51,589 bases of DNA from an alpha proteobacterium L41A (GTDB lineage: Bacteria > Pseudomonadota > Alphaproteobacteria > Caulobacterales > Caulobacteraceae). Positions 1 to 9,255 of this stretch are shown piece after piece. The translations under genes and the position numbers were made by a program. How positions within the stretch are numbered: position 1 is the first letter of the stretch; every line of letters begins with the position of its first letter. The notes under the pieces are model-generated. The model saw nothing but the letters and a program-made list of their open reading frames with translations, did not search any database and had not been told where the DNA came from. The DNA is taken from positions 1 through 51,589 of the forward strand of contig AMYY01000025.1 in assembly GCA_000335735.1 (NCBI GenBank). The letters are read 5' to 3'.

Positions 1-639
1 TCTTGAACTTCCACAGACACCTGCGATGCGCGAAGACCCCCTCCGTCTCTCCGCTGCGCTTCGAGCCACCTCCCCATGAATGGGGAGGAGACGATGCTCT
101 GCCATCGCAATGCCGCTGGTCCGTTGTCAGCGAATCCAATCGCTTGCCGAAATATCTGCCCCGTCTCCCATCCACGGGGTCAAACGGCCCCATAATGCAC
201 CCGTCTCGTCGCATGGAGGGCTCGCCTGGCCTGCGACCTTGCGGCGGCGAGAGCGGAGGGAACGGGGGCGATGGTGAAATCCCATCGCGGCGCCGGGGCT
301 GATCGGTCGGGGAATCGCCCCGGCGTCCGCAGTCGCGTCGCAGGGTCGAGGGGGATACTCGGCCGCACCGGGGATCGGGGATCGCTGCTCCGACCCGCCC
401 GTCGCAGGCTTATGGGGTTAGGCGATAAGACCGCCACCGCTCGACGCCCCGAGCTTGCAGGCCAACCCTCCGCGCGGAGCGTCACACCCTTCGTCGAAAC
501 GGTAATCTCTAATCACACTCCGGGCGAAGGCCCGGCGCTCCGCCCAGCCCTCCAAACTTCGCTGCGACCGCGCGAAGGCGCCGTCGCACGTCCAAACATC
601 CCAATTCACCCGCCCCAGAATCGCGCCTACAAACGGACC
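1..639. other. Non-coding or unassigned left end
   Basis: No gene can be supported here. Open frames cross the stretch on both strands, but their translations are Arg/Pro/Gly-rich and look like chance frames in GC-rich DNA. Visible structures are a perfect 8-bp inverted repeat at 69-88 and a 9-bp GC-rich inverted repeat (291-299 with 317-325, 17-nt loop). The promoter of the patatin-type gene at 640 should lie here, but I see no convincing -35/-10 pair. A short or partial gene entering from the left cannot be excluded. Confidence 0.5.
31..90. repeat. Intergenic repeat-like element with hairpin
   Basis: A stretch with alternating pyrimidine-rich blocks is followed by a perfect hairpin: CCTCCCCA (69-76), loop TGAA, TGGGGAGG (81-88). 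Sequences of this style, a cctccg...cgcttcgagcc lead followed by a CCTCCCC/GGGGAGG hairpin, remind me of short intergenic repeats dispersed in Caulobacterales genomes. That is recollection and inference, because only one copy is present in this window. Confidence 0.4.
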
Positions 640-2370
640 ATGGCCACGCTTCGCCCCGACACGCTGGCGACCTCGCTCGCGCGCATCTTCGAAGGTCGCA
701 TGGTCGACCGGGCCAGCTGGTTTGCGCTGACCGGCGGCGAGCCGCTGTTCACCCAGGGCGATCCGGCCGATACCCTTTATCTGGTCCGCTCCGGCCGTCT
801 CGGCGTGTTTCGCATGGAGGCGGATCAGCCGCCGCACATGCTGGGCGTGGTCAAGGCGGGCGAGCCGGTGGGCGAAATGGCCATGCTGGCCGGCACGCCG
901 CACACCGCCACCGTCGTCGCCCTGAGGGACAGCGAGATCCTGGCCCTGCCGCGCGAAGCCTTCTTCGAGGCCGCCCGCACCGAGCCGGACCTGATGGTCG
1001 AACTGTCGCGGCTGATGATCCACCGCGCCCGCGAACGCACGGCGGGCGCGTCCGAGCCCAGCGTCTTCGGCTTCGTCTCGGCCCGTCCCCGGCCCATCCG
1101 CGCCTTCGTCGAACGCATCGCCGCCGCCATCCAGGCCATGGGCTTCACCTGTCAGGTCATCGACCAGTCGGCGCTTGCTTCCGCGTCCGAATGGTTCAGC
1201 CGGGTGGAGGGCGACCACGACTATGTCCTCTATGTCGCCGAACAGGATCAGCCCGCCTGGGCCAGCCTGTGCGCGCGTCAGGTGGACCGGATGTTCATCG
1301 TCGGCAGCGGCCTTCTGGCGCCGCCTTCCGCCGTGCCGCGCCGCCAGGGCTTCGGCGACGGCCGCCGCCTGACCGACCTGATCCTGTTGCGCGATCCGCG
1401 CATGCATCATCCGGCCAACACCCGCGTCTGGCTGGATGCGCTGCAACCCGATCGCTGGTTCCATTGCGTCGAGGGACTGGCCAAGGACGCCGAGCGGATC
1501 GCCCGCGTCGTCACCGGCACGGCGGTCGGCCTGGTCCTGTCCGGCGGCGGCGCGCGGGCCTATTGCCACATCGGCGCGATCCGGGCGCTGGAAGAGGCCA
1601 AGGTCCCCATCGACTTCGCAGGCGGCGCCTCCATGGGCGCGGTCGTCGCCGCCGGCCCGGCCCTGGGCTGGTCATTAGAACGGCTGGATTTCGAGATCCG
1701 GCGCGCCTTCGTCGAGTCCGATCCGCTGTCGGACCTGGCCGTGCCGATCATCGCCATGTCTCGCGCCCGCAAGGTCGCCCGTCTGCTGGAACAGGCCTAC
1801 GGCGACATCGACCTGGCGGACCTGGCCCTGCCCTTCTTCGCCGTTTCATCCAACCTGACCTCGGGCCGGATCGAGGCGCATCGCACGGGCCTGATGCGTC
1901 GGGCCATGCGCGCCTCCATCGCCATTCCCGGCGTCCTGCCGCCGGTCGTGATGGACGGTCAGGTGCTGGTGGACGGCGCCGTGCTGAAGAACTTCCCCAC
2001 CAGCGTGATGCGCCAGCTGAACAGCGGCCCGATCATCGGCGTGGACATGTCCCAGACCCGCGGCGTCGACCCCCAGGCGCTGGAGAATCCGCCGTCTTGG
2101 TGGAAATGGGTCCTGTCCGGCGCCTGGAAGGCCGGCCCGCCCATCGTCTCCATCCTGATGCGTTCGGCGACCATCACCACCGACGCCGAGATGACCCAGT
2201 CGCGCGCCGACGCCGACATTCTGGTCCTGCCCCAGGTCGCCGGCAGCGACATTCGCGACTGGAAGACCTACGACGGCCCCGTCGCCACAGGCTATGAGGC
2301 GATGAAGGCCGCGCTGGCCGAACTGACGGTCCCCGTCACCCACCTGAGGCGACGGGTTCCGGTCCATTAG
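640..2370 (+). CDS. Cyclic-nucleotide-binding/patatin-like phospholipase family protein
   Basis: A 576-residue protein with two domains. Residues about 30-115 form a cNMP-binding (CRP-type) fold, with GEPLFTQGDPADTLYLV near its start and a GEMAMLAG phosphate-binding-cassette-like motif. From about residue 298 there is a patatin/RssA-type lipid hydrolase with the oxyanion motif SGGGARA, the nucleophile motif GASMG (Ser331) and the catalytic DGA (Asp445), so the Ser-Asp dyad is intact. The architecture resembles the bacterial relatives of neuropathy target esterase, which hydrolyse phospholipids or lysophospholipids; the actual substrate is unknown. I start it at ATG 640 because the frame upstream to 271 is Arg/Pro-rich and domain-free. 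The ribosome binding site at this start is weak (GGA at 635-637). It converges with the aminopeptidase gene, leaving a 1-bp gap. Confidence 0.85.
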   Translation: MATLRPDTLATSLARIFEGRMVDRASWFALTGGEPLFTQGDPADTLYLVRSGRLGVFRMEADQPPHMLGVVKAGEPVGEMAMLAGTPHTATVVALRDSEILALPREAFFEAARTEPDLMVELSRLMIHRARERTAGASEPSVFGFVSARPRPIRAFVERIAAAIQAMGFTCQVIDQSALASASEWFSRVEGDHDYVLYVAEQDQPAWASLCARQVDRMFIVGSGLLAPPSAVPRRQGFGDGRRLTDLILLRDPRMHHPANTRVWLDALQPDRWFHCVEGLAKDAERIARVVTGTAVGLVLSGGGARAYCHIGAIRALEEAKVPIDFAGGASMGAVVAAGPALGWSLERLDFEIRRAFVESDPLSDLAVPIIAMSRARKVARLLEQAYGDIDLADLALPFFAVSSNLTSGRIEAHRTGLMRRAMRASIAIPGVLPPVVMDGQVLVDGAVLKNFPTSVMRQLNSGPIIGVDMSQTRGVDPQALENPPSWWKWVLSGAWKAGPPIVSILMRSATITTDAEMTQSRADADILVLPQVAGSDIRDWKTYDGPVATGYEAMKAALAELTVPVTHLRRRVPVH

Positions 2371-2371
2371 A

Positions 2372-4177
2372 TCACAGCGGCGCGCAGGCCCGCTTCAGCC
2401 AGTCCAGCGCCTCGCCGTCCATCAACGGTCCGACCTTGGCCAGCGTTTCGGCGTGATAGGCGTCGACATACGCCCGTTCATCCGGCGTCAGCATCTCGAC
2501 CGCGATCAGCTTGCGGTCGATCGGCGCGAACGTCAGCTGCTCGAACCCGTGCATCGGCCGCTCGCCACCTTCGGGGACCACAGCCGGCGTCACGACCTGC
2601 AGGGTCTCGATGCGGATGCCCCAGTGGCCTTCGCGGTAATAGCCGGGCTCGTTGGACAGGATCATCCCTTCCAGTAGCGGCTGGGACGTGCCCCATTTCG
2701 CGATCCGCTGCGGCCCCTCGTGGACCCCCAGATAACTGCCGACGCCGTGGCCGGTGCCGTGATCGTAATCCAGCCCCGCCGCCCACATCGGCGCCCTGGC
2801 GATGGCGTCCAGCGCCATTCCGCTGGTCCCGGCCGGGAAGCGGATCGTCGCCATGGCGATATGCGCCTTCAACACCAGGGTGAACTTGTGGCGCTGATCT
2901 TCGCTCGGCTCGCCCACCGCCATGGTGCGGGTCACATCGGTCGTGCCGTCCAGATACTGGCCGCCGCCGTCCACCAACAGCAGCGAGCCCTTCTCGACCT
3001 TGCGAATGCTGGCGCCCACCGGCTTGTAATGCGGCAAGGCCCCGTTCGGCCCGGCCCCGGCGATGGTGTCGAAGCTCAGGTCCTTCAGCGCCCCGGTCTG
3101 CTCACGGAATCGCTCCAGCGCCTCGACCACCTCGCGCTCGTCGGGCAGGGTTTCCTGCACCACCGTATCGACCCAGTGCAGGAACCGGCTCAGCGCGGCC
3201 CCGTCGCGGATATGCGCCTGACGGCTGCCCTCGATCTCCACCGCATTCTTGGCCGCGCGGGGAATGGCGCAGGGATCCATCGCCCGCACCACCGTCGCGC
3301 CCGCCGCGTCCAGCCGGTCGAAATACCAGGCCGAGGACAGCGACGGATCGATCATGACCTTTCGGCCCGACAGCCCGTCCAGCGCCGCCGGCAGCTGCTC
3401 GGTCGCCTCGATGCGAACATCGTCGCCCAGCCAGCCCGGCAAAGCATTTGTCACCTTGGCCGGGTCCAGGAACAGCCGCGCCTTGCCGTCCGCCGCCAGG
3501 ATGGCCTGACCGATTGGCAGGGGCGAACGGATCACGTCCCCGCCGCGCACATTGAACAGCCAGGCGATAGACATCGGCGCCGTCAGCACCACCGCGTCGG
3601 CGCCCGCGTCCGCCACGGCCTTGCCGATCCGCGCCCGCTTGGACCCGTGGGTCTCGCCGGAATAGACGTCCTCGTGCGGCACGACCGGCGCCGTCGGCTG
3701 GGCCGGACGATCGGCGCCCCAGGCCAGGTCCAGCGGATTGGCGTCCACGGCCCGCAACTCGGCCCCCGCCTTCTGCGCCGCCGCCTTCAGGGCGACCAGG
3801 GCATCCGGGCTGTGCAGACGTGGATCGTATCCGATCACCGCCCCCGTCGCCGCCGTCTCCAGATAGGCCGCCACGTCATTGAGGTCGCGCCGCTCGAACA
3901 GGGCCGGATCGGTCTGGGCCTTCACCTGAACGGTGTAGCGGCCGTCGGTGAACATGCTGGCGCGATCCTGGAACACCACCGCCGCCCCGGCCGAGCCGGT
4001 GAAGCCGGTCGCCCAGGCCAGGCGCTCATTGGCGTCCGGCAGATATTCGTTCTGATGCTCGTCCTCGTGCGGGATCAGAAACCCGTCCAGCCCCTGCTTG
4101 GCCATTTCGGCGCGCAGCAGCGGCAGGTGTTTGGCCCCAAAGGACGGGTCGGTCGTCTCGTCGAAAGTCTGGCGCAT
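2372..4177 (-). CDS. Xaa-Pro aminopeptidase (M24B family)
   Basis: A 601-residue aminopeptidase P-type enzyme that removes the N-terminal residue from peptides whose second residue is proline. It has the long three-domain layout of the roughly 600-residue subfamily: two creatinase-like N-terminal domains, a pita-bread M24 catalytic domain and a C-terminal tail. The two-metal site is visible: DGGGQYLDGTTDVTRT supplies two Asp ligands, GTGHGVGSYLGVHEG a His, MILSNEPGYY a Glu and GFEQLTFAP the last Glu. There is no signal peptide, so it is probably cytoplasmic. The ATG at 4177 has a GAGGA ribosome binding site and lies 9 bp after the prmA stop, so the two genes are almost certainly one operon. 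Confidence 0.93.
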   Translation of the reverse strand: MRQTFDETTDPSFGAKHLPLLRAEMAKQGLDGFLIPHEDEHQNEYLPDANERLAWATGFTGSAGAAVVFQDRASMFTDGRYTVQVKAQTDPALFERRDLNDVAAYLETAATGAVIGYDPRLHSPDALVALKAAAQKAGAELRAVDANPLDLAWGADRPAQPTAPVVPHEDVYSGETHGSKRARIGKAVADAGADAVVLTAPMSIAWLFNVRGGDVIRSPLPIGQAILAADGKARLFLDPAKVTNALPGWLGDDVRIEATEQLPAALDGLSGRKVMIDPSLSSAWYFDRLDAAGATVVRAMDPCAIPRAAKNAVEIEGSRQAHIRDGAALSRFLHWVDTVVQETLPDEREVVEALERFREQTGALKDLSFDTIAGAGPNGALPHYKPVGASIRKVEKGSLLLVDGGGQYLDGTTDVTRTMAVGEPSEDQRHKFTLVLKAHIAMATIRFPAGTSGMALDAIARAPMWAAGLDYDHGTGHGVGSYLGVHEGPQRIAKWGTSQPLLEGMILSNEPGYYREGHWGIRIETLQVVTPAVVPEGGERPMHGFEQLTFAPIDRKLIAVEMLTPDERAYVDAYHAETLAKVGPLMDGEALDWLKRACAPL

Positions 4178-4186
4178 GATCGATCC

Positions 4187-5050
4187 TCAACCCTTGCGCA
4201 GTTGCAGGGCGCTCCAGGCGTCGTGATGGATGGTCTGCTCGACCGTGAAGCCCAGCGGCAGATAGGCCTCCAGCACCCGCTCCTCTTGCGTGCGCAGCAG
4301 ACCCGACAGGATCGCGACCCCGCCGCTCTTCAGCGCCGCCGCGATCTCCGGCGCCAGATGCACCAGCGGCGCGGCCAGGATGTTGGCGAAGACCAGATCA
4401 TACGGCTGGTGCTGGGCGATGCGCGGATCGCTGAGACCATCCGCGAAATAGAAGTCGCACTTGGCCTCGTTGATCTCGGCGTTCTCATTGGCGATCCGGG
4501 CCGAGGGCTCGTCGATGTCGGTGCCGACGGCGATGGGCGTGCCCGTCTTGGCCGCCGCGATCGCCAGCACGCCCGTGCCGCAGCCGACGTCCAGCACCTT
4601 CTCGAAGCTTTCGGTCTCCAGCAGCTTGTCGAACGCCTCCAGGCAGCCGACCGTCGTGCCATGATGGCCCGTGCCGAAGGCGGCGCCGGCGTCGATCTTC
4701 AGCGTGACGCGGCCCTCGGGCACCTTGCCCTGATCGTGCGCGCCATAGACGAAGAACCGTCCGGCCTCGACCGGCGGCAGCCCCGACAGCGACATGGCCA
4801 GCCAGTCGGCGTCCGCCAGCTTCTCGACCAGCACCGTCACCGGATAGCCCGCCAGCACCGCCTTCAGCCCCTCGACCTCGTCATCGGTCGTGGGGAAGGC
4901 GTCGATGCGCCAGACGTCGTTATCCTCGTCCTCTTCCAGGATCGAATAGGTCGCGCCTTCCAGCCGCGGATCGGCGTCGACGGCCTCTGCGGCGGCCTCT
5001 GCGGCGGCGCGAGGGCCACGGGCGATTATCTGAAGTGCGGACTCGGACAT
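4187..5050 (-). CDS. prmA: Ribosomal protein L11 methyltransferase
   Basis: A 287-residue class I SAM-dependent methyltransferase that trimethylates ribosomal protein L11. The SAM-binding motif [16 protein letters not shown] and the PrmA-typical FANILAAPL motif are both present. A divergent N-terminal substrate-recognition region rich in acidic residues covers about residues 1-100. Length and motif order match the family. It is the first gene of a two-gene operon with the aminopeptidase downstream. No good ribosome binding site precedes the ATG at 5050, but no better start is apparent. It is divergent from the Lys/Ala-rich gene at 5145, so the 94-bp gap must hold both promoters. Confidence 0.93.
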   Translation of the reverse strand: MSESALQIIARGPRAAAEAAAEAVDADPRLEGATYSILEEDEDNDVWRIDAFPTTDDEVEGLKAVLAGYPVTVLVEKLADADWLAMSLSGLPPVEAGRFFVYGAHDQGKVPEGRVTLKIDAGAAFGTGHHGTTVGCLEAFDKLLETESFEKVLDVGCGTGVLAIAAAKTGTPIAVGTDIDEPSARIANENAEINEAKCDFYFADGLSDPRIAQHQPYDLVFANILAAPLVHLAPEIAAALKSGGVAILSGLLRTQEERVLEAYLPLGFTVEQTIHHDAWSALQLRKG

Positions 5051-5144
5051 TTTTCAAACACCGGTAATATGGCGAATCGTAGCGATCCGGCGCTGAACGC
5101 CCGTCGCCGCCGCGTTTTTATCAAACCGAGGGGTCGGGGAATAC

Positions 5145-5831
5145 ATGGCCAAGTCACCGTCTACGTCTAAACCAGCGTCGCCAAAGCCGGCGACCGCCGC
5201 TTCCAAGCCGAAAGCCGCGCCGAAGTCGAGCGCCGTGAACACCGCCGCCGAGAAAACCGCTGCGCCCAAGGCCGCTGCTAAGCCCGCAGCCGCTGCGCCG
5301 AAGGCCGCCGCCGCCAAGGCTGTCGCGCCCAAGGCTGCGGTGCCCAAGCCCGCCGCTCCCAAGGCCGCCGCTAAGCCTGTCGCCGCCAAGGCCGCAGCCA
5401 GGCCGAAAACCACCCCTGCCGCCAAGGCTGCTCCGAAAGCTGCGCCCAAGGCTGCTGCACCCAAACCCGCAGCCAAGACCCCAGTGAAGGCTGCTGCTCC
5501 GAAAGCGGCCGCGCCCAAGACTACGGCGACCAAGCCCGCAGCGACCAAAACTGCTGCGCCCAAGGCCGCCGCTTCGAAACCCGCCGCCGCCCCGAAGGCC
5601 GCGCCTGCCGCCAAGCCGGCCGCAACGGCGCCCAAGCCTGCGGAACCCGTCGCCGCGCCCAAGCCTGCCGCCACCCCTGCACCCGCCGCTGCCCCCGCCG
5701 CTGCGGCGTCCGCCCCTACACAGGCTCAGGCTCCCAAGCCGGTCGAAGCACCCAAGCCGGCACCCGCCGCCAAGCCCGAGGAAAAGGGCTTCTTCGCCAA
5801 ATTGGGCGACATGATCTTCGGCAAGCGCTGA
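5145..5831 (+). CDS. Histone H1-like Lys/Ala/Pro-rich repeat protein
   Basis: A 228-residue protein of extremely low complexity, made almost entirely of Lys, Ala, Pro and Thr in degenerate PKAAAPK/AAKPAA units. It resembles the tails of eukaryotic histone H1 and bacterial H1-like or AlgP-type DNA-binding proteins. Only the C-terminal about 20 residues differ; they end in EEKGFFAKLGDMIFGKR, an amphipathic segment that could anchor or fold. The ATG at 5145 is preceded by GGGGA. A role in nucleoid compaction through charge-based DNA binding is an inference from composition. The repeat DNA is prone to slippage, so length may vary between strains. An Ala/Gly-only frame on the other strand (5054-5674) is its shadow. 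Confidence 0.8.
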   Translation: MAKSPSTSKPASPKPATAASKPKAAPKSSAVNTAAEKTAAPKAAAKPAAAAPKAAAAKAVAPKAAVPKPAAPKAAAKPVAAKAAARPKTTPAAKAAPKAAPKAAAPKPAAKTPVKAAAPKAAAPKTTATKPAATKTAAPKAAASKPAAAPKAAPAAKPAATAPKPAEPVAAPKPAATPAPAAAPAAAASAPTQAQAPKPVEAPKPAPAAKPEEKGFFAKLGDMIFGKR

Positions 5832-5858
5832 TCACACTTCCTCTCTGATGCAATAGAT

Positions 5859-5883
5859 CGCCGGACGGCTCGCCCGTCCGGCG
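5859..5883. terminator. Probable bidirectional hairpin terminator
   Basis: A 10-bp perfect GC-rich stem (CGCCGGACGG with CCGTCCGGCG, loop CTCGC) lies between the H1-like gene and the end of dnaE2, which converge here. The flanking T-runs are poor on both sides, so efficiency is uncertain. Confidence 0.6.
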
Positions 5884-5901
5884 TCTCTCGTTGTGATCGT
5901 C

Positions 5902-8900
5902 TCAGTGAAAGTCGCGCGATCCCGGCAGGATACGGACATCGCGCGGATGTCGACCGGTCGGGCTACGCGGCGCTTGCGGGTATTTCACAGCATCCGCCCG
6001 CGACAGCTCGACCTGTAGATCATAGTCTTCGGATAGCCGACTTAACTCAGCCGAGCGGTCCACGACTTTTCGCACCATGATGTGCAGCACGCCCTCGATG
6101 CTTTTTTCGACCGTGCCCTCCACCTCCATCAGCCGCGCGGCCATCACCTCGCGCCGGAAGGTCTCGAACAGTCGCGCCCAGATCAGCGCATTCACCACCC
6201 CCGTTTCATCCTCCATCGTCACGAAGATGGCGTTGCCCGTGCCCGGTCTTTGTCGAACCAGCACGACCCCTGCCGCACGCACCAGACGACCATGCTTTTG
6301 GGCCATGACTTCGGCGGCGCTGAGCACGCGCTCGGCGCGGAACATTGGACGAAGGATCTGCATTGGATGCCCCTTCAGTGACAGACGCGTCGTCTGATAG
6401 TCGGTGGCGATATGCTCCTTGAGCGGCATCATCGGCAGGTTCGCCGCCGCCTCTTCCCCCAGTTCTCTCGCCCGCGCCGCCTGAAACAGCGGCAGCGGTT
6501 CATCGTCCGGCAAACGCCTGACCGCCCACAGTCCCTCGCGTCGATCCAGTCCCATCGACCGAAACGCGTCCGCATCCGCCAGCTTGCGCATCGCTGCGGA
6601 TTCTACACGCGTTCGTCGCGCAATCTCCTCCACATCAACGAAGGGCGTGTCCCGCGCCGTGACGATCCCGTTCGCCCAGGCCTGTTTGAACCCATCGATC
6701 TGTCGCATGCCCAAGCGCAGAGCCAAGCCCCGCTCGCCCGGCTCGAGCGTATTGTCCCAGACGCTGTGATTTACATCGATCGGCCGCACCTCGACCTTCT
6801 GCGGACTCTCCTGGGCATCCCTCACCAATTGCGCCGGCGCATAGAATCCCATCGGCTGGCTGTTCAGCAGCGCACAGGCGAACACCGCTGGATGGTTGCA
6901 TTTGATCCAGGACGAGATGTAGACCAGCTTGGCGAACGACACCGCATGGCTTTCGGGGAAACCATAGGAACCGAAACCCTTGATCTGCTCGAAACAGTTG
7001 CGTGCGAAATCGGGGTCGTAACCGCGTGCGATCATAGTCCCGACCATCTTGGTCTCGTATTTCGCCAGATCTCCGTCGCCCCTAAACGTCCCCATCGACT
7101 TACGCAGGGCGCTGGCGTCGGTCGGTGAAAACTTCGCCGCCTCCATCGCGATCCGCATGGCCTGTTCCTGAAACAGCGGCACGCCCAGCGTCTTTTTCAG
7201 GATGGCTTTCAACTCCCCCTTGGGATTTGGCGGCGCCGGTTCGGGATAGTTTGGCTCCTCCATACCGCTTCGCCGCCGAAGATAGGGATGCACCATGTTT
7301 CCCTGGATCGGTCCCGGTCGAACGATCGCGACCTGAATGGCCAGATCGTAGAACTTTTCCGGCTTCAACCGAGGCAACATGTTGATCTGAGCGCGGCTTT
7401 CGACCTGAAACACACCGATGGATCGCCCTTCCTGCAGCATCTTGTAGACTTCCGGCCGCTCGTCCGGGACGGTGTCCAACTCCAGATCCTCCAGACCCTG
7501 ATCGCGCAGAAGGTCGAAGGCCTTGCTAATGCAGGTCAGCATCCCCAGCGCCAGGATATCGACCTTCATCAGCCCCAGAGCGTCGATATCGTCCTTATCC
7601 CATTCGATGAAGGTGCGGTCAGGCATCACCGCGTTGCCGATGGGCACGATCTCGTCCAGCCGATCTCGCGTCAGGACGAAGCCGCCGACGTGCTGGGACA
7701 AATGGCGTGGAAACTCCAGCAGCCTTCGCGTCATGGCGACGGCGCGGACCACTGTCGGATTGCCGACGTCCAGCCCGGCCTGTTCCAGATGGCGGTCGGG
7801 AATATCCTGACCGAAGCTGCCCCATTGGCTTGCGGCGAGACGCGCGGTCACGTCTTCGGTCAGTCCCATTACCTTGCCAACTTCGCGGATGGCGCTGCGG
7901 GGGCGGTAGCGGATGACGGTCGCCGCTATCCCTGCACGATCGCGTCCATAGCGATCATAGATGTCCTGTATGATCTCTTCACGTCGGGCATGTTCGAAAT
8001 CGACGTCGATGTCCGGCGGCTCTTCGCGCGCGCTGGAAAGAAATCGTTCAAACAGCATGTCATGCTTGTCAGGATCGACTGCGGTGATCCCTAGCACGTA
8101 ACAGACGGCGGAGTTGGCGGCCGATCCCCGGCCCTGGCACAGAATGCGCTTGTTGTTTGCGACCCGAACGATGTCGTGGATGGTCAGGAAATAGGGCGCG
8201 AGCTTTCGCTCGGCGATAAAGGCGAGTTCGACCTTCAGGATCTCACGGACCTTCTCGGGAACGCCTTCGGGGTATTTGGAGCCCAGGTTCCGCTCGACCA
8301 GGTGTTCCAGCCAATCTTCCGGCGTCCTGTCAGGCGGAATGGGCTCTTCGGGATAGTTGTACTGAATGTCTTTCAGATCGAACGCCACACGCGCCAGAAA
8401 CCACTGGGTCTCGGCCACCGCATCCGGCGCATCTGCGAACAGGCGGCTCATTTCGGCGGGAGGTTTAAGATAGCGTTCGGCGTTCTGATGCAGCCGTCGC
8501 CCGGCGGTTTCCAGCGTCACCCTCTCTCGGATACAGGTGACGACGTCCTGCAGGTCGCGTTGGTCGGCGTCATGATACAGGACATCGTTGAGCGCCAGCA
8601 GCGGCGTCCCCGTCGCCGCGCCGATCGTTCTCAGCCGCGCCAGTCGACGACGGTCGTCGCCGGCCCGCCCCATGACGACACCCAGCCAGATGGCGCCGGG
8701 CGACGCGTCGTTCATCTGACGCAACAAGACGTCCAGTCCCTCCTGCCGACGCGGCGGCATGACGATCAGCAGCAGCCCCTCGGGCGTACGCAACAGGTCG
8801 CGCAGGCCGATCTCGCACTGGCCCTTTTTCGCTCGACTGTTGCCCAGGGTCAGCAGTCGACACAAATGCCCCCAACCCTGACGATCCTCGGGATAGGCCA

Positions 8901-9255
8901 GGATGTCTGGCGTCCCGTCGTTGAACCGTAATCTCGCGCCCAGGATCAGTTTGAAGGCTCGCGCTCGCGCCTTGATCTCCTCGGGATCGATGTCGATGGG
9001 AAACGAATCCTCCACCAGCACCGTCTCGCCAGGACCGCCGCCCTGACGCACCTTGTCCGGCGGCGACCAACCGTCTCGGCGCAGGGTCTTCAACGCACTC
9101 CATGCCCGCACCACCCCGGCTAAGGTATTGCGGTCGGCCAACCCCATGCCTGTATGTCCGCGCAGGATCGCGCTCAGCACCAGATGCTTTGGATGCGACG
9201 CCCCTTCCAGGAAGGAGAAGTTGCTACGCGTCGCCAACTCGGCATAGGCGGTCAT
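5902..9255 (-). CDS. dnaE2: Error-prone DNA polymerase III alpha-type subunit DnaE2 (ImuC)
   Basis: A 1117-residue C-family polymerase, the catalytic subunit of the ImuA-ImuB-DnaE2 mutasome that performs error-prone synthesis past DNA damage. An N-terminal PHP domain starts at AELATRSNFSFLEGAS. The polymerase active-site motif DIDVDFE supplies Asp415, Asp417 and Asp419. A C-terminal OB-fold (GTGNAIFVTMEDETG) follows. I place the start at ATG 9255, just before the PHP motif; the open frame continues to 9402 without homology-like sequence. Start and imuB stop overlap by 4 bp (ATGA), which points to translational coupling. It is the last gene of the SOS operon, controlled by the LexA box at 11528-11542. 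Confidence 0.95.
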   Translation of the reverse strand: MTAYAELATRSNFSFLEGASHPKHLVLSAILRGHTGMGLADRNTLAGVVRAWSALKTLRRDGWSPPDKVRQGGGPGETVLVEDSFPIDIDPEEIKARARAFKLILGARLRFNDGTPDILAYPEDRQGWGHLCRLLTLGNSRAKKGQCEIGLRDLLRTPEGLLLIVMPPRRQEGLDVLLRQMNDASPGAIWLGVVMGRAGDDRRRLARLRTIGAATGTPLLALNDVLYHDADQRDLQDVVTCIRERVTLETAGRRLHQNAERYLKPPAEMSRLFADAPDAVAETQWFLARVAFDLKDIQYNYPEEPIPPDRTPEDWLEHLVERNLGSKYPEGVPEKVREILKVELAFIAERKLAPYFLTIHDIVRVANNKRILCQGRGSAANSAVCYVLGITAVDPDKHDMLFERFLSSAREEPPDIDVDFEHARREEIIQDIYDRYGRDRAGIAATVIRYRPRSAIREVGKVMGLTEDVTARLAASQWGSFGQDIPDRHLEQAGLDVGNPTVVRAVAMTRRLLEFPRHLSQHVGGFVLTRDRLDEIVPIGNAVMPDRTFIEWDKDDIDALGLMKVDILALGMLTCISKAFDLLRDQGLEDLELDTVPDERPEVYKMLQEGRSIGVFQVESRAQINMLPRLKPEKFYDLAIQVAIVRPGPIQGNMVHPYLRRRSGMEEPNYPEPAPPNPKGELKAILKKTLGVPLFQEQAMRIAMEAAKFSPTDASALRKSMGTFRGDGDLAKYETKMVGTMIARGYDPDFARNCFEQIKGFGSYGFPESHAVSFAKLVYISSWIKCNHPAVFACALLNSQPMGFYAPAQLVRDAQESPQKVEVRPIDVNHSVWDNTLEPGERGLALRLGMRQIDGFKQAWANGIVTARDTPFVDVEEIARRTRVESAAMRKLADADAFRSMGLDRREGLWAVRRLPDDEPLPLFQAARARELGEEAAANLPMMPLKEHIATDYQTTRLSLKGHPMQILRPMFRAERVLSAAEVMAQKHGRLVRAAGVVLVRQRPGTGNAIFVTMEDETGVVNALIWARLFETFRREVMAARLMEVEGTVEKSIEGVLHIMVRKVVDRSAELSRLSEDYDLQVELSRADAVKYPQAPRSPTGRHPRDVRILPGSRDFH

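Noticed and set aside
271..639. In-frame N-terminal extension of the patatin-type protein (123 residues)
   Set aside because: Composition is Arg/Pro/Gly-rich with no domain, and the cNMP domain begins soon after ATG 640. It is more likely untranslated DNA in an open GC-rich frame.
2720..5170. 816-residue open frame opposite the aminopeptidase and prmA
   Set aside because: It is antisense to two genes with complete catalytic motifs, and is rich in Arg/Gln/His/Gly as expected of a shadow frame.
5054..5674. Ala/Gly/Val-rich frame opposite the H1-like gene
   Set aside because: The Lys/Pro/Ala-coding strand has the ribosome binding site and a distinct C-terminal segment; this frame is its complement.
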